This document shows positions 53,191-62,199 of a stretch of 64,000 bases of DNA, in pieces. Under the pieces are notes generated by a model, which searched no databases, was not told where the DNA came from, and saw only the letters and a list, made by a program, of their open reading frames with translations. The stretch spans positions 1,488,001-1,552,000 of the forward strand of contig JACEUQ010000001.1 of the NCBI GenBank assembly GCA_024998815.1. Direction: 5' to 3'. Made by a program: the position numbers and the translations under genes. Source of the stretch: Opitutus sp. (GTDB taxonomy: Bacteria > Verrucomicrobiota > Verrucomicrobiia > Opitutales > Opitutaceae). Numbering within the stretch: position 1 is the first letter of the stretch; the number at the start of each line of letters is the position of its first letter.

Positions 53191-53201
53191 CCCCCCCCCC
53201 C
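53191..53201. repeat. Poly-C tract upstream of the secreted gene run
   Basis: Eleven consecutive C in an otherwise AT-rich spacer, ~108 bp before the 53309 start. Such tracts are prone to slippage. A second C10 tract lies at 57957-57966 after the run. Confidence 0.5.
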
Positions 53202-53308
53202 ACCAGTAAGTTACAAATCGGTGACATCAAAAAATTAAATGCATATTTATGTTGCAACCCCCAACACCACCACCTTTCAGGTACGCCGCTTAAATCGAAA
53301 TTCAACTT

Positions 53309-53563
53309 ATGAAAAAACACATCAAGCTCCTCCTCCTCGCGCTCGGCTTCGGGCTGAGTCTTTTCTCGGTCGCAGCTCATGCCTCTTGCGACCCGTGCAA
53401 TGATCCAAATCCGCCGCCGGAGTGTGATGATGATGACGACGACGATGACGGAGACTCCATGCCCGAAAGCGTGGTCATCGACGACATGCAGATCTTAATC
53501 TTTGCAGACGAAGTCGCTTTGGCTACCGCGCCCTCTGGATCCGCTTCTTCTGAGGTCAAGTAA
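53309..53563 (+). CDS. Small secreted Asp-rich protein
   Basis: An 84-residue protein with a clear signal peptide (IKLLLLALGFGLSLFSVAAHA) and a mature part with CDPCNDP, then a run of eight Asp (CDDDDDDDDGD), suggestive of metal or calcium binding. No family was recognised. First gene of an AT-rich same-strand run; the next gene starts 6 bp later. Confidence 0.6.
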   Translation: MKKHIKLLLLALGFGLSLFSVAAHASCDPCNDPNPPPECDDDDDDDDGDSMPESVVIDDMQILIFADEVALATAPSGSASSEVK

Positions 53564-53569
53564 TCGAAC

Positions 53570-55231
53570 GTGCTAGTATCGTTTTTCCAGTTTCAACGTT
53601 GGCTCGCTTGCTGGGCGTTTGTCTGCTTGGGCTCACTTCATGTGAACGCTCAGGCAGACTTTACTTGGAAATATGAGCCGCGTTCTCTCGGGTCTGCTGA
53701 TCGCTATGGATATGCTATCTGGACGGTGCCGCTCGCGAAACTAACCTTGGACGGGAAAGATATTCCCCTACGAGCAGAATTTTCTACCGACCCTCGCCCC
53801 GATCCTTCTCCAAGCCCGCTAGGCCGTGGATGGGCGATCAACTTCTTCTCCAGTGCCTTGGTGGAAGTCGATCAAGACAGTATGCGTTGGCACCGGCCAG
53901 ACGGACGCGTTTTCTTCTTCATTTTGGAACGCGGCAACACTGCGGCTCAAAAGCGCGGACCGAACGACCCTATTACCTTCAGCTCGAAAAACGATTCTTG
54001 GACTGCAGTTAAAATACCGAAAAAGCGGATTATCACCCTTTCCGACAACGACACTGGAGCCGAATTCGTTTATGAGGACGGACTCTTAGTTCGTTTCGCA
54101 TTTCGCAATGTAACTAAGGGAGCTAAACGGTATTCCATAAGCTACAATCGCTCGCGACGTCCTGTTCGTCTAACTGTCTTTGATTCAGGCAAAATACTCG
54201 CCGAGTTTTCATACGACAATCCCGAGCGTGCAAAATCCCTAAACTTGGGAGAAACGAATAGCCTAGCCGCTAAACCCATTGAATTCGAGTATGCGACTGC
54301 GGCGTTGAACCAGTTTGATGCAGGACCCTATTTAAGTAAAATCAGTGATACCCTACTGACGCCGCTGAATATAACCTACCAAGCGGAAAACGCGGAAGCC
54401 AATCGTATCAGTTTGGGACGATCGGCCTTCGGCGGCACCAGCAGCTTAGTTTGGAAAGCGAAAACAGGATTTATCGTCGAAGATGAAGGAGCGTCCTATA
54501 AAATAGAAAATCCGAGCCTCGCCAATCGTGGCAAGCCTGAGGTTGACCCTAAAACCAAAAGCCAAGTCACGGACTATAACTGGCGACCCGACGAAGCGAA
54601 GGTGACAAGAACAGACAAAGAGGGGAAGTCGGAGTTCAGGTTTTATGATCGAGCCAAAGGTGTTCTAACCGAAAAAAATACAGATGGGGTAACGACGGTC
54701 ACAAGTTACCTATTAACCCCTGGAACCATGTATGGCAAGGTTCGGAAAATCGAGCAACTCCAAGGTAAAGATCGTAAGGTGATAGCAAGAAACGCCTATA
54801 ACGACGCCGGGCAAATGATCCGTAATATCAATGCTACTGGCGATATTTCATTGTGGGAATATGCCACGGAAGGAGAAAACTCAGTTTCACGTCATTACAT
54901 TAACAACCAGCCGGTTTCCGAACGATTCCAAAGTACTAATGGCGATGTCATTACACGCAATTTTACCAGCGATGGAATCCGCGAGTTCAAGCGAACCCAA
55001 GCTGGTGACAATTCCGTCATTCAAGTAAGCCTCAACGGTATTCTTGAGTCTGAAAAAACAATTTCGCCAGAAGGTAACCTCATCAAATATTTAAAGGCTG
55101 ATGGCACCCTAATGGAATGGGTGAAGGCAGGGGGCGAAGTCAGACAAATAATTTCACAGAACGGAACACACCTGCGAACACTTTCCGCGACTGGAAAAAC
55201 AATTTGGACTCATAGCCGAAGCGCAAAATAG
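53570..55231 (+). CDS. Secreted YD-repeat/Rhs-like protein
   Basis: A 553-residue secreted protein starting with GTG and a signal-like segment (WLACWAFVCLGSLHVNAQ). Repeated short beta motifs such as RKVIARNAYNDAGQMIRN and SVSRHYINNQPVSERF resemble YD-repeats of Rhs/wall-associated proteins, but the protein is far shorter than typical Rhs and no toxin tip is obvious. It may be an Rhs-like shell fragment or a surface protein. Codon use is AT-richer than the nuo and phage regions. Confidence 0.6.
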   Translation: MLVSFFQFQRWLACWAFVCLGSLHVNAQADFTWKYEPRSLGSADRYGYAIWTVPLAKLTLDGKDIPLRAEFSTDPRPDPSPSPLGRGWAINFFSSALVEVDQDSMRWHRPDGRVFFFILERGNTAAQKRGPNDPITFSSKNDSWTAVKIPKKRIITLSDNDTGAEFVYEDGLLVRFAFRNVTKGAKRYSISYNRSRRPVRLTVFDSGKILAEFSYDNPERAKSLNLGETNSLAAKPIEFEYATAALNQFDAGPYLSKISDTLLTPLNITYQAENAEANRISLGRSAFGGTSSLVWKAKTGFIVEDEGASYKIENPSLANRGKPEVDPKTKSQVTDYNWRPDEAKVTRTDKEGKSEFRFYDRAKGVLTEKNTDGVTTVTSYLLTPGTMYGKVRKIEQLQGKDRKVIARNAYNDAGQMIRNINATGDISLWEYATEGENSVSRHYINNQPVSERFQSTNGDVITRNFTSDGIREFKRTQAGDNSVIQVSLNGILESEKTISPEGNLIKYLKADGTLMEWVKAGGEVRQIISQNGTHLRTLSATGKTIWTHSRSAK

Positions 55232-55262
55232 GGGCACGAAAAATTTCCTTGTAAAAATCAAT

Positions 55263-56057
55263 ATGAAAATAAAATATACGTCACTAATAATTCTAGGTCT
55301 GCTGCCTATACTCTCTTATGCACAGGATTGCCCGTGTGATGATGGCACCAGTGAATATACCGTCGATTGCGATGGTGACGGTGTTAATGACGCGTGTAGC
55401 GTTGAGGATTGTGGGCCGTGTGTTGCCGGCAATGAAGCGTCTGAGGGAAATGAATGCTGCGGGACAACAGAATATGATCCCGAAACGGACTGGGAATTTA
55501 CCCCTTATAGCGTCGACTTACAAGCGTTACAGGAGGCGTATGGAGCAGCCAAGAATATTTTTGAAAGCGTCGGCCCTTGTGAACAGTCTGCGGGCGGCTT
55601 ACCTACGGTGTCTGTTGAGCTAGGCGTGAAGGACGTCTGCTGCAACGAAACTCTCGTCTCCAAAGATAAATATCAGGGCACAGCCTCTTGGAACTTTGGG
55701 AGTATACAATGCGAGTGGCCACTATTTGGAATTCCCATAATTGGTAGCGTCAATGGTGTTGGCAATCTCGGAGCTAATGTTTCATTCAGCATTTCAGGTG
55801 AGCAAACATGTGATGAAACTGAGATTTGCTCAACGGGCACATTCGGAGTATCTGCTGGTGGCGGAGCCAGTCTGTCAGCCGTTGGCGACATCATTTCTTT
55901 TACTGGTACACTTAATGTTGCAATCGAAGCCCAGGCCGAATGGTGCCCGCCAGAGGAGCCGACTGGTGAAGTTGGCCTGCAATCAATTACGCTAGTAGGA
56001 GAGGCTGAATTGGTTTGGATTTCGCAGGGCGTTAGCTACACAGTCTGGGAGGGTTAA
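55263..56057 (+). CDS. Secreted Cys-rich protein, unknown
   Basis: A 264-residue protein with a signal peptide (LIILGLLPILSYAQ) and about 20 cysteines, including DCPCDDG, DCGPCVAG, NECCG and DVCCNET, which implies disulfide bonding. An early CDGDGVND resembles thrombospondin-type-3/EF-like calcium loops. The C-terminal half is Gly/Ser-rich and beta-like (NLGANVSFSISG). No family was recognised. Confidence 0.6.
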   Translation: MKIKYTSLIILGLLPILSYAQDCPCDDGTSEYTVDCDGDGVNDACSVEDCGPCVAGNEASEGNECCGTTEYDPETDWEFTPYSVDLQALQEAYGAAKNIFESVGPCEQSAGGLPTVSVELGVKDVCCNETLVSKDKYQGTASWNFGSIQCEWPLFGIPIIGSVNGVGNLGANVSFSISGEQTCDETEICSTGTFGVSAGGGASLSAVGDIISFTGTLNVAIEAQAEWCPPEEPTGEVGLQSITLVGEAELVWISQGVSYTVWEG

Positions 56058-56059
56058 CC

Positions 56060-56746
56060 ATGAACAAAGCTATTTTAGTTTATTTTATTGCGTGCATTAA
56101 CGTCTTTGGGAGCGATCTATTCATCCCCGAGCCTATTACCATAGAGGTGCCGAAAGTTGTCATGAAGCGGCCCGAGGGCAAGGCCGAAGGAACTGTAAAG
56201 CACACAATAATAGGAGCGTTATATGACTCCAATCAAATTGTATTGACCGGTGTAAGAGCACAAGAGCCCGAAAAGGCTTTTTTGAATCCTTATGCACTAC
56301 TCGATGAATTAGTGCTGCATTACAAAAACAAGGATTTCGAAGCATTAGTAAACCTATTCTCGCCTAGTTCACGACCTGAAATGCAGCTTCGCCTGAATCA
56401 TCCCGAAAGGGGCGATAAAATAAAGGCTCATTTGGCCGGCATAAAGCAGTTTGAGATTATTGCTTCATGGATTGTTGTTCCGAATAAATTAATCGTATTA
56501 GCAAAATCATCGCCCTCAGGCCTCCCCATGCCGCAGTTATTGGTGTTTGAAGGAGGGAGATGGTATATGATCGCAGGCGAAAAAATCACGTCGGACGTAT
56601 CCAATTCACTTGGCGCATTATATGCAGCTGGTCGCAATAATTCCGAGGTGAAAATTTCGCAGCCATCTCCCGAGGAAATCCTTCTTTTAACATCTTCGGG
56701 GTTAGCTGAGCTTGCAGATAAACTCAAGCCTCGGATCAATAACTAG
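56060..56746 (+). CDS. Secreted hypothetical protein
   Basis: A 228-residue protein with an N-terminal signal (AILVYFIACINVFG). The central region (YALLDELVLHYKNKDFEALVNLF) is helical, then strands end in GGRWYMIAGEKI, resembling NTF2/SnoaL-like lumenal folds. It starts 2 bp after the Cys-rich gene's stop, so the two are co-transcribed. Confidence 0.55.
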   Translation: MNKAILVYFIACINVFGSDLFIPEPITIEVPKVVMKRPEGKAEGTVKHTIIGALYDSNQIVLTGVRAQEPEKAFLNPYALLDELVLHYKNKDFEALVNLFSPSSRPEMQLRLNHPERGDKIKAHLAGIKQFEIIASWIVVPNKLIVLAKSSPSGLPMPQLLVFEGGRWYMIAGEKITSDVSNSLGALYAAGRNNSEVKISQPSPEEILLLTSSGLAELADKLKPRINN

Positions 56747-56786
56747 TCAACATAACGGATACTAGGTTTTCACGTGCCTACTCTCC

Positions 56787-56820
56787 ATGCCTGCCTCTAT
56801 CAAGCGGCAGGCATTTAATT
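56787..56820 (+). terminator. Rho-independent terminator in the secreted gene run
   Basis: Stem ATGCCTGCC/GGCAGGCAT (arms 56787-56795 and 56806-56814) followed by TTAATTT. Located 41 bp after the 56746 stop. Confidence 0.65.
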
Positions 56821-56857
56821 TGCGATAACCTAGGGTAAAAGCGCACGATTTTATATA

Positions 56858-57223
56858 ATGGCAAACATTAAGCGCCCGAGCATTATTTTAGTATTAGGGA
56901 TTAGCCTAGCACTAACAATTATAGCTACTTTCGTTTATTATACCTACATTAGGCCCGCTCACTTCCCTGTGGTAAGCGGCAAAATTGTTGCGCACGATGT
57001 TGAATATCGTATTAGAAAAAAACGAGCAGTGCTGGCGTGCGTAAAAGTTGAATTCGAATTTCAAGGGGCTAGTCACTTGGAAAGCGATTGCAGCGTTGCC
57101 GGACGCAAGTTTGCGGACAAAGAAACAGCCCTATCCTACTTGGTAGCGCATTACCCTATTGGGCCGGTTAGAATACGTGTTAATCCGCAAAACCCTTCCG
57201 AGATAACTCTAGTTTCACCTTAA
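56858..57223 (+). CDS. Single-pass membrane protein, DUF3592-like
   Basis: A 121-residue protein with one helix (IILVLGISLALTIIATFVYY, ~9-28) and an extracytoplasmic strand-rich domain. The pattern SGKIVAHDVEYR ... VKVEFEFQG ... IGPVRIRVNPQNPSEITLV matches DUF3592-like proteins in order (export, variable middle, VYVNPxNP motif). Function unknown. The next gene starts 11 bp later. Confidence 0.6.
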   Translation: MANIKRPSIILVLGISLALTIIATFVYYTYIRPAHFPVVSGKIVAHDVEYRIRKKRAVLACVKVEFEFQGASHLESDCSVAGRKFADKETALSYLVAHYPIGPVRIRVNPQNPSEITLVSP

Positions 57224-57233
57224 TTAAATAGCT

Positions 57234-57932
57234 ATGACTTCAAGAATATTAAATTGCGTCGTGCCACTATGCATGCTTGCCTTGACCTCGGCAGCATTCG
57301 GTCAAATCAAGTGGGCAGAAGAAAATCCTGAATTTTCAATTCAGGCAGAAGATGCTTCTTTTAACTTTAAGCTGAATGTACAAAACACGTCCGATCGTGA
57401 TATTCAAATAACTAAGGTTACTGCTAGTTGTGGCTGCACATTAGCCGCCGCAGAGCCTTCTCTAGTCCATCCTGGTGACATAGCTACTATAAACGGTATC
57501 TACAAGCCGGGAAATAGAACTGGAATGAATTTCGTGACTGTGACTGTGAGTGGGCGATTTGACTCTAATTCATCTAAATTAGGAGGATCAGTTGAGAAAT
57601 CGGACTTCGCCTCATCCGTTAAGATCAAATTTAATATAGCGCAGTCTGTGTCTATTAAGCCGGGCATATTAATGTGGCGGAAGGACGCGGCGCCTATTGC
57701 AAAGCATGTAAGCATTGTAACTAAAGGCCAATCCACCATTCGGATAGCGGATATTAAACTGAATGATGAGCTTTATAGTTATGAACTTATTAATGAAACC
57801 GCCTCCGGCTCTTTCAAAATTGTCGTATCCCCCATCTCTACACAAAGTTTTTCACGGGAAACGGTTAGCTTTCAGGTCGTTAATGATTCAGGCAAAGCCC
57901 GCACTTATTATGTCCAGTTGATCGTTCGATAA
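57234..57932 (+). CDS. Secreted DUF1573-type protein
   Basis: A 232-residue protein with a signal peptide (LNCVVPLCMLALTSAAFG). The first domain has the DUF1573 hallmark: FNFKLNVQNTSDRDIQITKV then ASCGCTLAAAEPSLVHPGD (CGC with the following Pro-Gly), an Ig-like fold known in Bacteroidetes and PVC bacteria. A second beta domain follows. Function unknown; probably a periplasmic or surface protein. Confidence 0.75.
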   Translation: MTSRILNCVVPLCMLALTSAAFGQIKWAEENPEFSIQAEDASFNFKLNVQNTSDRDIQITKVTASCGCTLAAAEPSLVHPGDIATINGIYKPGNRTGMNFVTVTVSGRFDSNSSKLGGSVEKSDFASSVKIKFNIAQSVSIKPGILMWRKDAAPIAKHVSIVTKGQSTIRIADIKLNDELYSYELINETASGSFKIVVSPISTQSFSRETVSFQVVNDSGKARTYYVQLIVR

Positions 57933-58238
57933 AATTTCTCGGAGTAAGGCCTAAAAGCCCCCCCCCTAGTTCGTTGTGGTCACTTGTCCTTTTACTACGT
58001 TCATGATTCGCTACAAATCATTTCAAATTTCAATTATGTAGCTGGGGTGGGGGGCCAATCCGAAGGGGGCAATTCGTTTTTTGTTAGTTTTAAAGGCAGC
58101 AAAACTTACTTGAATCCATTTGCCTTTCCCCAAATCCTTTAAGCACACATTGAACTCGTTCCATCGTCCTAATGCTTTAAGGTGCTAAAGACAGTTTTTC
58201 CAGTAATTATTAATGCCCTGAGACAGATATTGCCTTAA
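57933..58238. other. Gene-free AT-rich spacer with poly-C tract
   Basis: 306 bp with no plausible coding frame. It contains a C10 tract (57957-57966), a GGGGTGGGGGG stretch near 58043 and an AT-rich part next to the rhodanese gene that may hold its promoter. Confidence 0.4.
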
Positions 58239-58718
58239 ATGATAAAGCATGCCCGGTTCCTTTCCTTGAGGCTAAACGCCTTGCCTGTAATGTTCGGAGT
58301 AATTGTGTTGGGCTCCACAGTTTTACCGCTTTTAGTTTCCTGCTTTCTCAAACAATCGAATCATTATAGCCTTGGGCATTGGTCAATTAATGAATTATCG
58401 GCCACCGATCTCTCGCTTGCTCAGTCGAGCACCCTAATTGTTGATGCTCGCGCCTTCGCTGACTATCAAAAAGGCCATATAGCTGCCGCGCTTTCACTGA
58501 GCCCCGAACGCTGGGACGAGTCGCTTGGGGATTTCTTATCAGCTTGGTCGCCTGAGCGACCGGTGGTTGTTTACTGTGGCGGTCAAGCCTGCGGACTCAG
58601 TAAAGACGTCGCCCTAAAAATATTAAGTGATTTACCCGACGCCAAAGTTTTTGTGCTCAAGGGCGGCTATCCCGCATGGCAAACTTATCAGGCACAAAAA
58701 AATCCCGCTGCACTATGA
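58239..58718 (+). CDS. Membrane-anchored rhodanese-like protein
   Basis: A 159-residue protein with an N-terminal membrane helix (MFGVIVLGSTVLPLLVSCF) and one rhodanese domain: VDARAFADYQKGHI (~68-81), active site YCGGQAC (~108-114) and the C-terminal GGYPAWQ. The catalytic Cys is present, so sulfur transfer is possible. It overlaps the following hydrolase gene by 4 bp. Confidence 0.85.
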   Translation: MIKHARFLSLRLNALPVMFGVIVLGSTVLPLLVSCFLKQSNHYSLGHWSINELSATDLSLAQSSTLIVDARAFADYQKGHIAAALSLSPERWDESLGDFLSAWSPERPVVVYCGGQACGLSKDVALKILSDLPDAKVFVLKGGYPAWQTYQAQKNPAAL

Positions 58719-59560
58719 TTTTTCGCTATAACCTGCGGGTTTATTTTGCATTACTGTTATTAGGCTCGCCGTTAGCTCGGGCTGAATGGGTAACGACTTC
58801 GTTACCCAGGGTTAATGATTTGACCAAAGCCGAACTGTTTCACGAAACGAGCCTAACACCGACCAACGGCGTGGTGGTGTTGTTGCCTGGCATGAACGGG
58901 GATGGTAAAGTTATGCTCGGCGAAACCCCGTGGCGCGATTTTGCCAAAACTCATGGACTGGGTTTAGTCGGCGTGTCCTTTTCCTCCCCCCCGGCGCTGC
59001 TTTATGGCAATCCCGCCAAGGGTTACTATTATCCCGAACAAGGTTCAGGTGAAGCGTTGATCAACGGTCTGCATAAAATCTACGGAAAAAACGTTAAGAT
59101 TTTATTATATGGCTTTTCCGGCGGGGCCCAGTTCGGCAGCCGCTTCGCCGAACTCTATCCCGAAAAAATGCTGGGTTGGGCCGCGTATTCTGCTTCCTTC
59201 TGGAAGAACCCTAACTCTGCAGGACCCAACTCCGCACCAGGCATTGTCGCATGTGGTGAATTCGACGCCGAGCGATACGGACCCTCCTTCGCCTACTTCC
59301 AGCAAGGACGCCGCAAAGATGCCCGCTTGACGTGGGTGAGCATTGGCAACGTCGGCCACATGCGGCATAAACGCTTTGAAGAGTTCGTGCGCGCCTACTT
59401 TGTCGCCGTGCTCAACGGAAAATTCGACCACGCCAAATGGCTGGATGCCGAAACCAAACTCCCGACGACCGAAGACGACCGACTCTTGAATCCGGCCCTT
59501 TCAGTTTGGCTACCAACGTCCGAGATCGCCGACTCGTGGCTAAAACTCCACCACCCGTGA
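58715..59560 (+). CDS. Secreted alpha/beta hydrolase (esterase-like)
   Basis: A 281-residue hydrolase with a signal peptide (FALLLLGSPLARA). The nucleophile elbow is GFSGG (LLYGFSGGAQFGSRF, ~130-144); the oxyanion segment is LLPGMNGDG; the acid and His may be the GEFDAERYG and VGHMRHK regions. Related to the 59818 protein by the shared GxSGGAQ elbow. The start at 58715 gives a proper signal peptide; the upstream frame to 58676 lies in the rhodanese gene. Confidence 0.75.
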   Translation: MIFRYNLRVYFALLLLGSPLARAEWVTTSLPRVNDLTKAELFHETSLTPTNGVVVLLPGMNGDGKVMLGETPWRDFAKTHGLGLVGVSFSSPPALLYGNPAKGYYYPEQGSGEALINGLHKIYGKNVKILLYGFSGGAQFGSRFAELYPEKMLGWAAYSASFWKNPNSAGPNSAPGIVACGEFDAERYGPSFAYFQQGRRKDARLTWVSIGNVGHMRHKRFEEFVRAYFVAVLNGKFDHAKWLDAETKLPTTEDDRLLNPALSVWLPTSEIADSWLKLHHP

Positions 59561-59573
59561 CTTTCGGATTTTT

Positions 59574-59842
59574 AACGCAAAGGTCGCCAAGCCCTCGCAT
59601 AGATCGCCAAAGCCCCAAGTGTTTTCCTTTCGTGCTTAGCGCCCTCCAAATCTTTGCGTTAAAAATCCGCTCCTTTGCCGTTCGGGCTGATTCTTGCCGC
59701 CCCTTTCGTGTCATTTCGTGTTTTTCGTGGGCAAAGAAACTTCAAGACCGTTCAACGCAAAGGTCGCCAAGCCTTCGCGAAGATCAACAAGGCCCTTCTT
59801 GGTTTTCTTTGCATCCTTTGCGTCCTTCCCCTCTTTGCGTTA
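59574..59842. repeat. Two inverted AACGCAAAG...CTTTGCGTTAAAA repeats with a GTTTCGTGGGC unit
   Basis: One element spans 59574-59663 and another 59754-59843, each starting AACGCAAAGGTCGCCAAGCC and ending CTTTGCGTTAAAA. Between them lies CGTGTCATTTCGTG...CGTGGGCA. The second ends within the start of the next hydrolase gene. Confidence 0.75.
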
Positions 59843-60834
59843 AAAAAATCCCCTTTCTCTTAGTCGTTCTTTTTGGGGTCTTATCTCTACAAGCGCAAAC
59901 TCCTCCCGCCAAGGAGCCAAGCTATCAATCGGGCCAGGTGGTCGACGGGGTGATTTACTATAAACAGTTCGTCAATTTCGGCCCCGGTAAGGACAGTTGG
60001 ATCAATTTTGCCCTTCGTTTTCCACCCGGACACAAAGACGGCGACCCGGTACGCGGCGTTCTCTGTGTTTGCACCTGGAAAGATACGCCCGATGGCGTGA
60101 TGGGCAATCTACGCTCCGGCCCTCTCGTCAAATGGGCACAGAAAAACGAGTTCGCCCTTTTGAGTTGGTCTCGCCTCAAGTTTTATACAATCGGCACCAG
60201 TAATGACGAGATGGACGACAAGGAGAATCGCGAATGGGACCGTCAGTTCGACATCGCCGCCCGGAAGTGGGAATATTCCATCGGGGAGCTAACGAGAAAG
60301 TATAAGCTGCCCGCCAAGGGTTTCCTGATCGATGGCATTTCAGGTGGAGCCCAAACCGCGCACCGCCTCGCCTTGCGCAAGCCGGAGTATTTCGCGGGCA
60401 TCCATATCCACATCAACAGCTCTTACGACGACTTGACCCCAGGTGCTAAAAATATGGCGTGGTTAGTCACCACCGGCGAACGGGAATTCGGCTACACGGC
60501 GTCTCATCGTTTTTATTATAACGCATTGGAGCTGGGATATCCCATGATTTATAAAGCCGGGGAAGGGCTTGGGCACTCCGGCAGCCCTGAGATCGATAAA
60601 CTCACCGTAGCCTTTTTCGACTATCTTTTGCCTTTTTTACCCGACTACCGCGACAAAGACCCGCAAGCCAAAGGCGATCCGTATAAACTCATGCGACAGC
60701 CGCGTTACATCGGCGATTGGCTCAACCAACAAGCCGTGCCCTTTGAAAAACGCCACCTGATCCAAGGCCGCTACCAAACCGCGCTTCCTACCCGTGATAT
60801 CGCAGTCGCCTGGGGGCCGTTGTTAGAGAGATGA
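59818..60834 (+). CDS. Secreted alpha/beta hydrolase, second paralog (start eroded by repeat)
   Basis: A 338-residue frame using the TTG at 59818; no ATG or GTG is available before the signal-like PFLLVVLFGVLSLQAQ. The nucleophile elbow is DGISGGAQTAHRL; a late GEGLGHSGS likely carries the catalytic His. The longer open frame upstream to 59437 runs through dispersed repeats, so the native start seems overwritten by the repeat ending CTTTGCGTTAAAA. The gene may be expressed from TTG or be impaired. Confidence 0.6.
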   Translation: MRPSPLCVKKIPFLLVVLFGVLSLQAQTPPAKEPSYQSGQVVDGVIYYKQFVNFGPGKDSWINFALRFPPGHKDGDPVRGVLCVCTWKDTPDGVMGNLRSGPLVKWAQKNEFALLSWSRLKFYTIGTSNDEMDDKENREWDRQFDIAARKWEYSIGELTRKYKLPAKGFLIDGISGGAQTAHRLALRKPEYFAGIHIHINSSYDDLTPGAKNMAWLVTTGEREFGYTASHRFYYNALELGYPMIYKAGEGLGHSGSPEIDKLTVAFFDYLLPFLPDYRDKDPQAKGDPYKLMRQPRYIGDWLNQQAVPFEKRHLIQGRYQTALPTRDIAVAWGPLLER

Positions 60835-60909
60835 AGCGGTCTCAATCGCTTTTAGGACAGTCCCGAATGAAGGAGCCTGCGTGCCGACAATTCCGATGAG
60901 GGTTATACG

Positions 60910-62199
60910 ATGAACCTGTTATTCGGAGATCGTTTCGATTTTTTAGGGATCGGCCCGGCAAGCAGTAACCTCAGCGCGGCGATCCTTGCGTGTGCGCTGG
61001 TTTCGTGTGCGTGGTGCTTCCTCCAGACCCGCCGCCGTTGGCAATGGCTCGGGCTGATCCTCGGGCTTGGCTTTTCGGTTCTGCTCATCGCCACCAAATC
61101 ACGCGGTGGCCTCATCGCCGCCGGTTGCGGTATGGGCCTCGTTGCGCTGATACACCGTCCACGTATTTCGCGCAGCCTACTCATCGGCGGAGCCGTTGCG
61201 ATCCTCGCCGTGGCTGTTTATGGCACTTTTCGCGGAGTCTGGTTTCGGTTCACCTACGGCGACGACTCCCGCAGCGACCTCTGGCGCGCCGGCCTCGCGA
61301 TGCTCTGGGACGCGCCCAATGGAGTGGGCACGGGCAACGCCTCGAATTTCTTCGCCCAATGGTATCAAGAGATCGGCGACCGACGCGGCTACCTCTCGCT
61401 CATTAATTATCACCTCAATTTGCTGGCCGAGCATGGTCTCGCTGCCCGCCTAGGCTACGCCATGTCATGGGCCGGACTTGCATGGTTTGTTTGGCCCCGG
61501 CGAACCACGCCGTTGTTAACCACCGCCGCCGCAGTCTGGTTGTCCTTTTTCGTCGCCGCGATTTTTAGTAACACGGCCAAAGCGTGGCAGGTCTGGGCGT
61601 TGCCTCTCGTTTGGCTTGTGCTTGTCGCCGCCTGGCGCATCCGCCATCGCTCCTTCGCTCCCGCTCGCACGGCCTACCTCAGCGCGGGAGTTGCCCTGCT
61701 TTCCCTACTCAGCCTACACGCCATCGGATGGTGGCTCAGCTCACCGCAACTTTCCACCGGCTCCGATTCCATCCGCTGTGGCGACCAGCCACCGCGTGTC
61801 ATCCTTTACGCGCCCAATCCCGGAGTACTCGGTGAAAAGTGGGGCCAGGATCTCCGCGCATCCGCTGTGAGTGCCCTTGTATTGCGCTCAAGCGCAACTC
61901 TCCCCGCCGACCTTCCACGCGATACACTTTGGATTATCTCAGGAGACCTGCCCCCAAATCTACCGCCCAAATCTCGGGTGCACCTCTTCAATCTCCCCGC
62001 CACGCCTGAAACCCTTGCATGGATCGACCGGCAAGCGCCTGCATCCGTCCGCGTGACGTTGAGCGACAGCCTATGTCGCGAGTTGCGATGCGATGACTGG
62101 TTCAACTGGAGCGATCGGCACCCCGAAACCACCCGCATTAAACTCATGGGCGGGGTAAATCTCTTCATTCCCTCCTGGTCATGGTTCGACGAAGAATAA
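60910..62199 (+). CDS. O-antigen ligase/polymerase-like membrane protein (short)
   Basis: A 429-residue membrane protein. Hydrophobic segments at ~18-35, 47-82, 92-112, 181-196 and 206-243 and the pattern TKSRGGLIAAG, then LWRAGLAMLWDAPNGVGTGNA, then NYHLNLLAEHG, match the Wzy_C/O-antigen ligase family. The first three or four helices usual in the family seem missing, so the gene may be N-terminally truncated or start further upstream in a different frame. The C-terminal ~150 residues are soluble. It overlaps the next gene by 19 bp. Confidence 0.65.
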   Translation: MNLLFGDRFDFLGIGPASSNLSAAILACALVSCAWCFLQTRRRWQWLGLILGLGFSVLLIATKSRGGLIAAGCGMGLVALIHRPRISRSLLIGGAVAILAVAVYGTFRGVWFRFTYGDDSRSDLWRAGLAMLWDAPNGVGTGNASNFFAQWYQEIGDRRGYLSLINYHLNLLAEHGLAARLGYAMSWAGLAWFVWPRRTTPLLTTAAAVWLSFFVAAIFSNTAKAWQVWALPLVWLVLVAAWRIRHRSFAPARTAYLSAGVALLSLLSLHAIGWWLSSPQLSTGSDSIRCGDQPPRVILYAPNPGVLGEKWGQDLRASAVSALVLRSSATLPADLPRDTLWIISGDLPPNLPPKSRVHLFNLPATPETLAWIDRQAPASVRVTLSDSLCRELRCDDWFNWSDRHPETTRIKLMGGVNLFIPSWSWFDEE

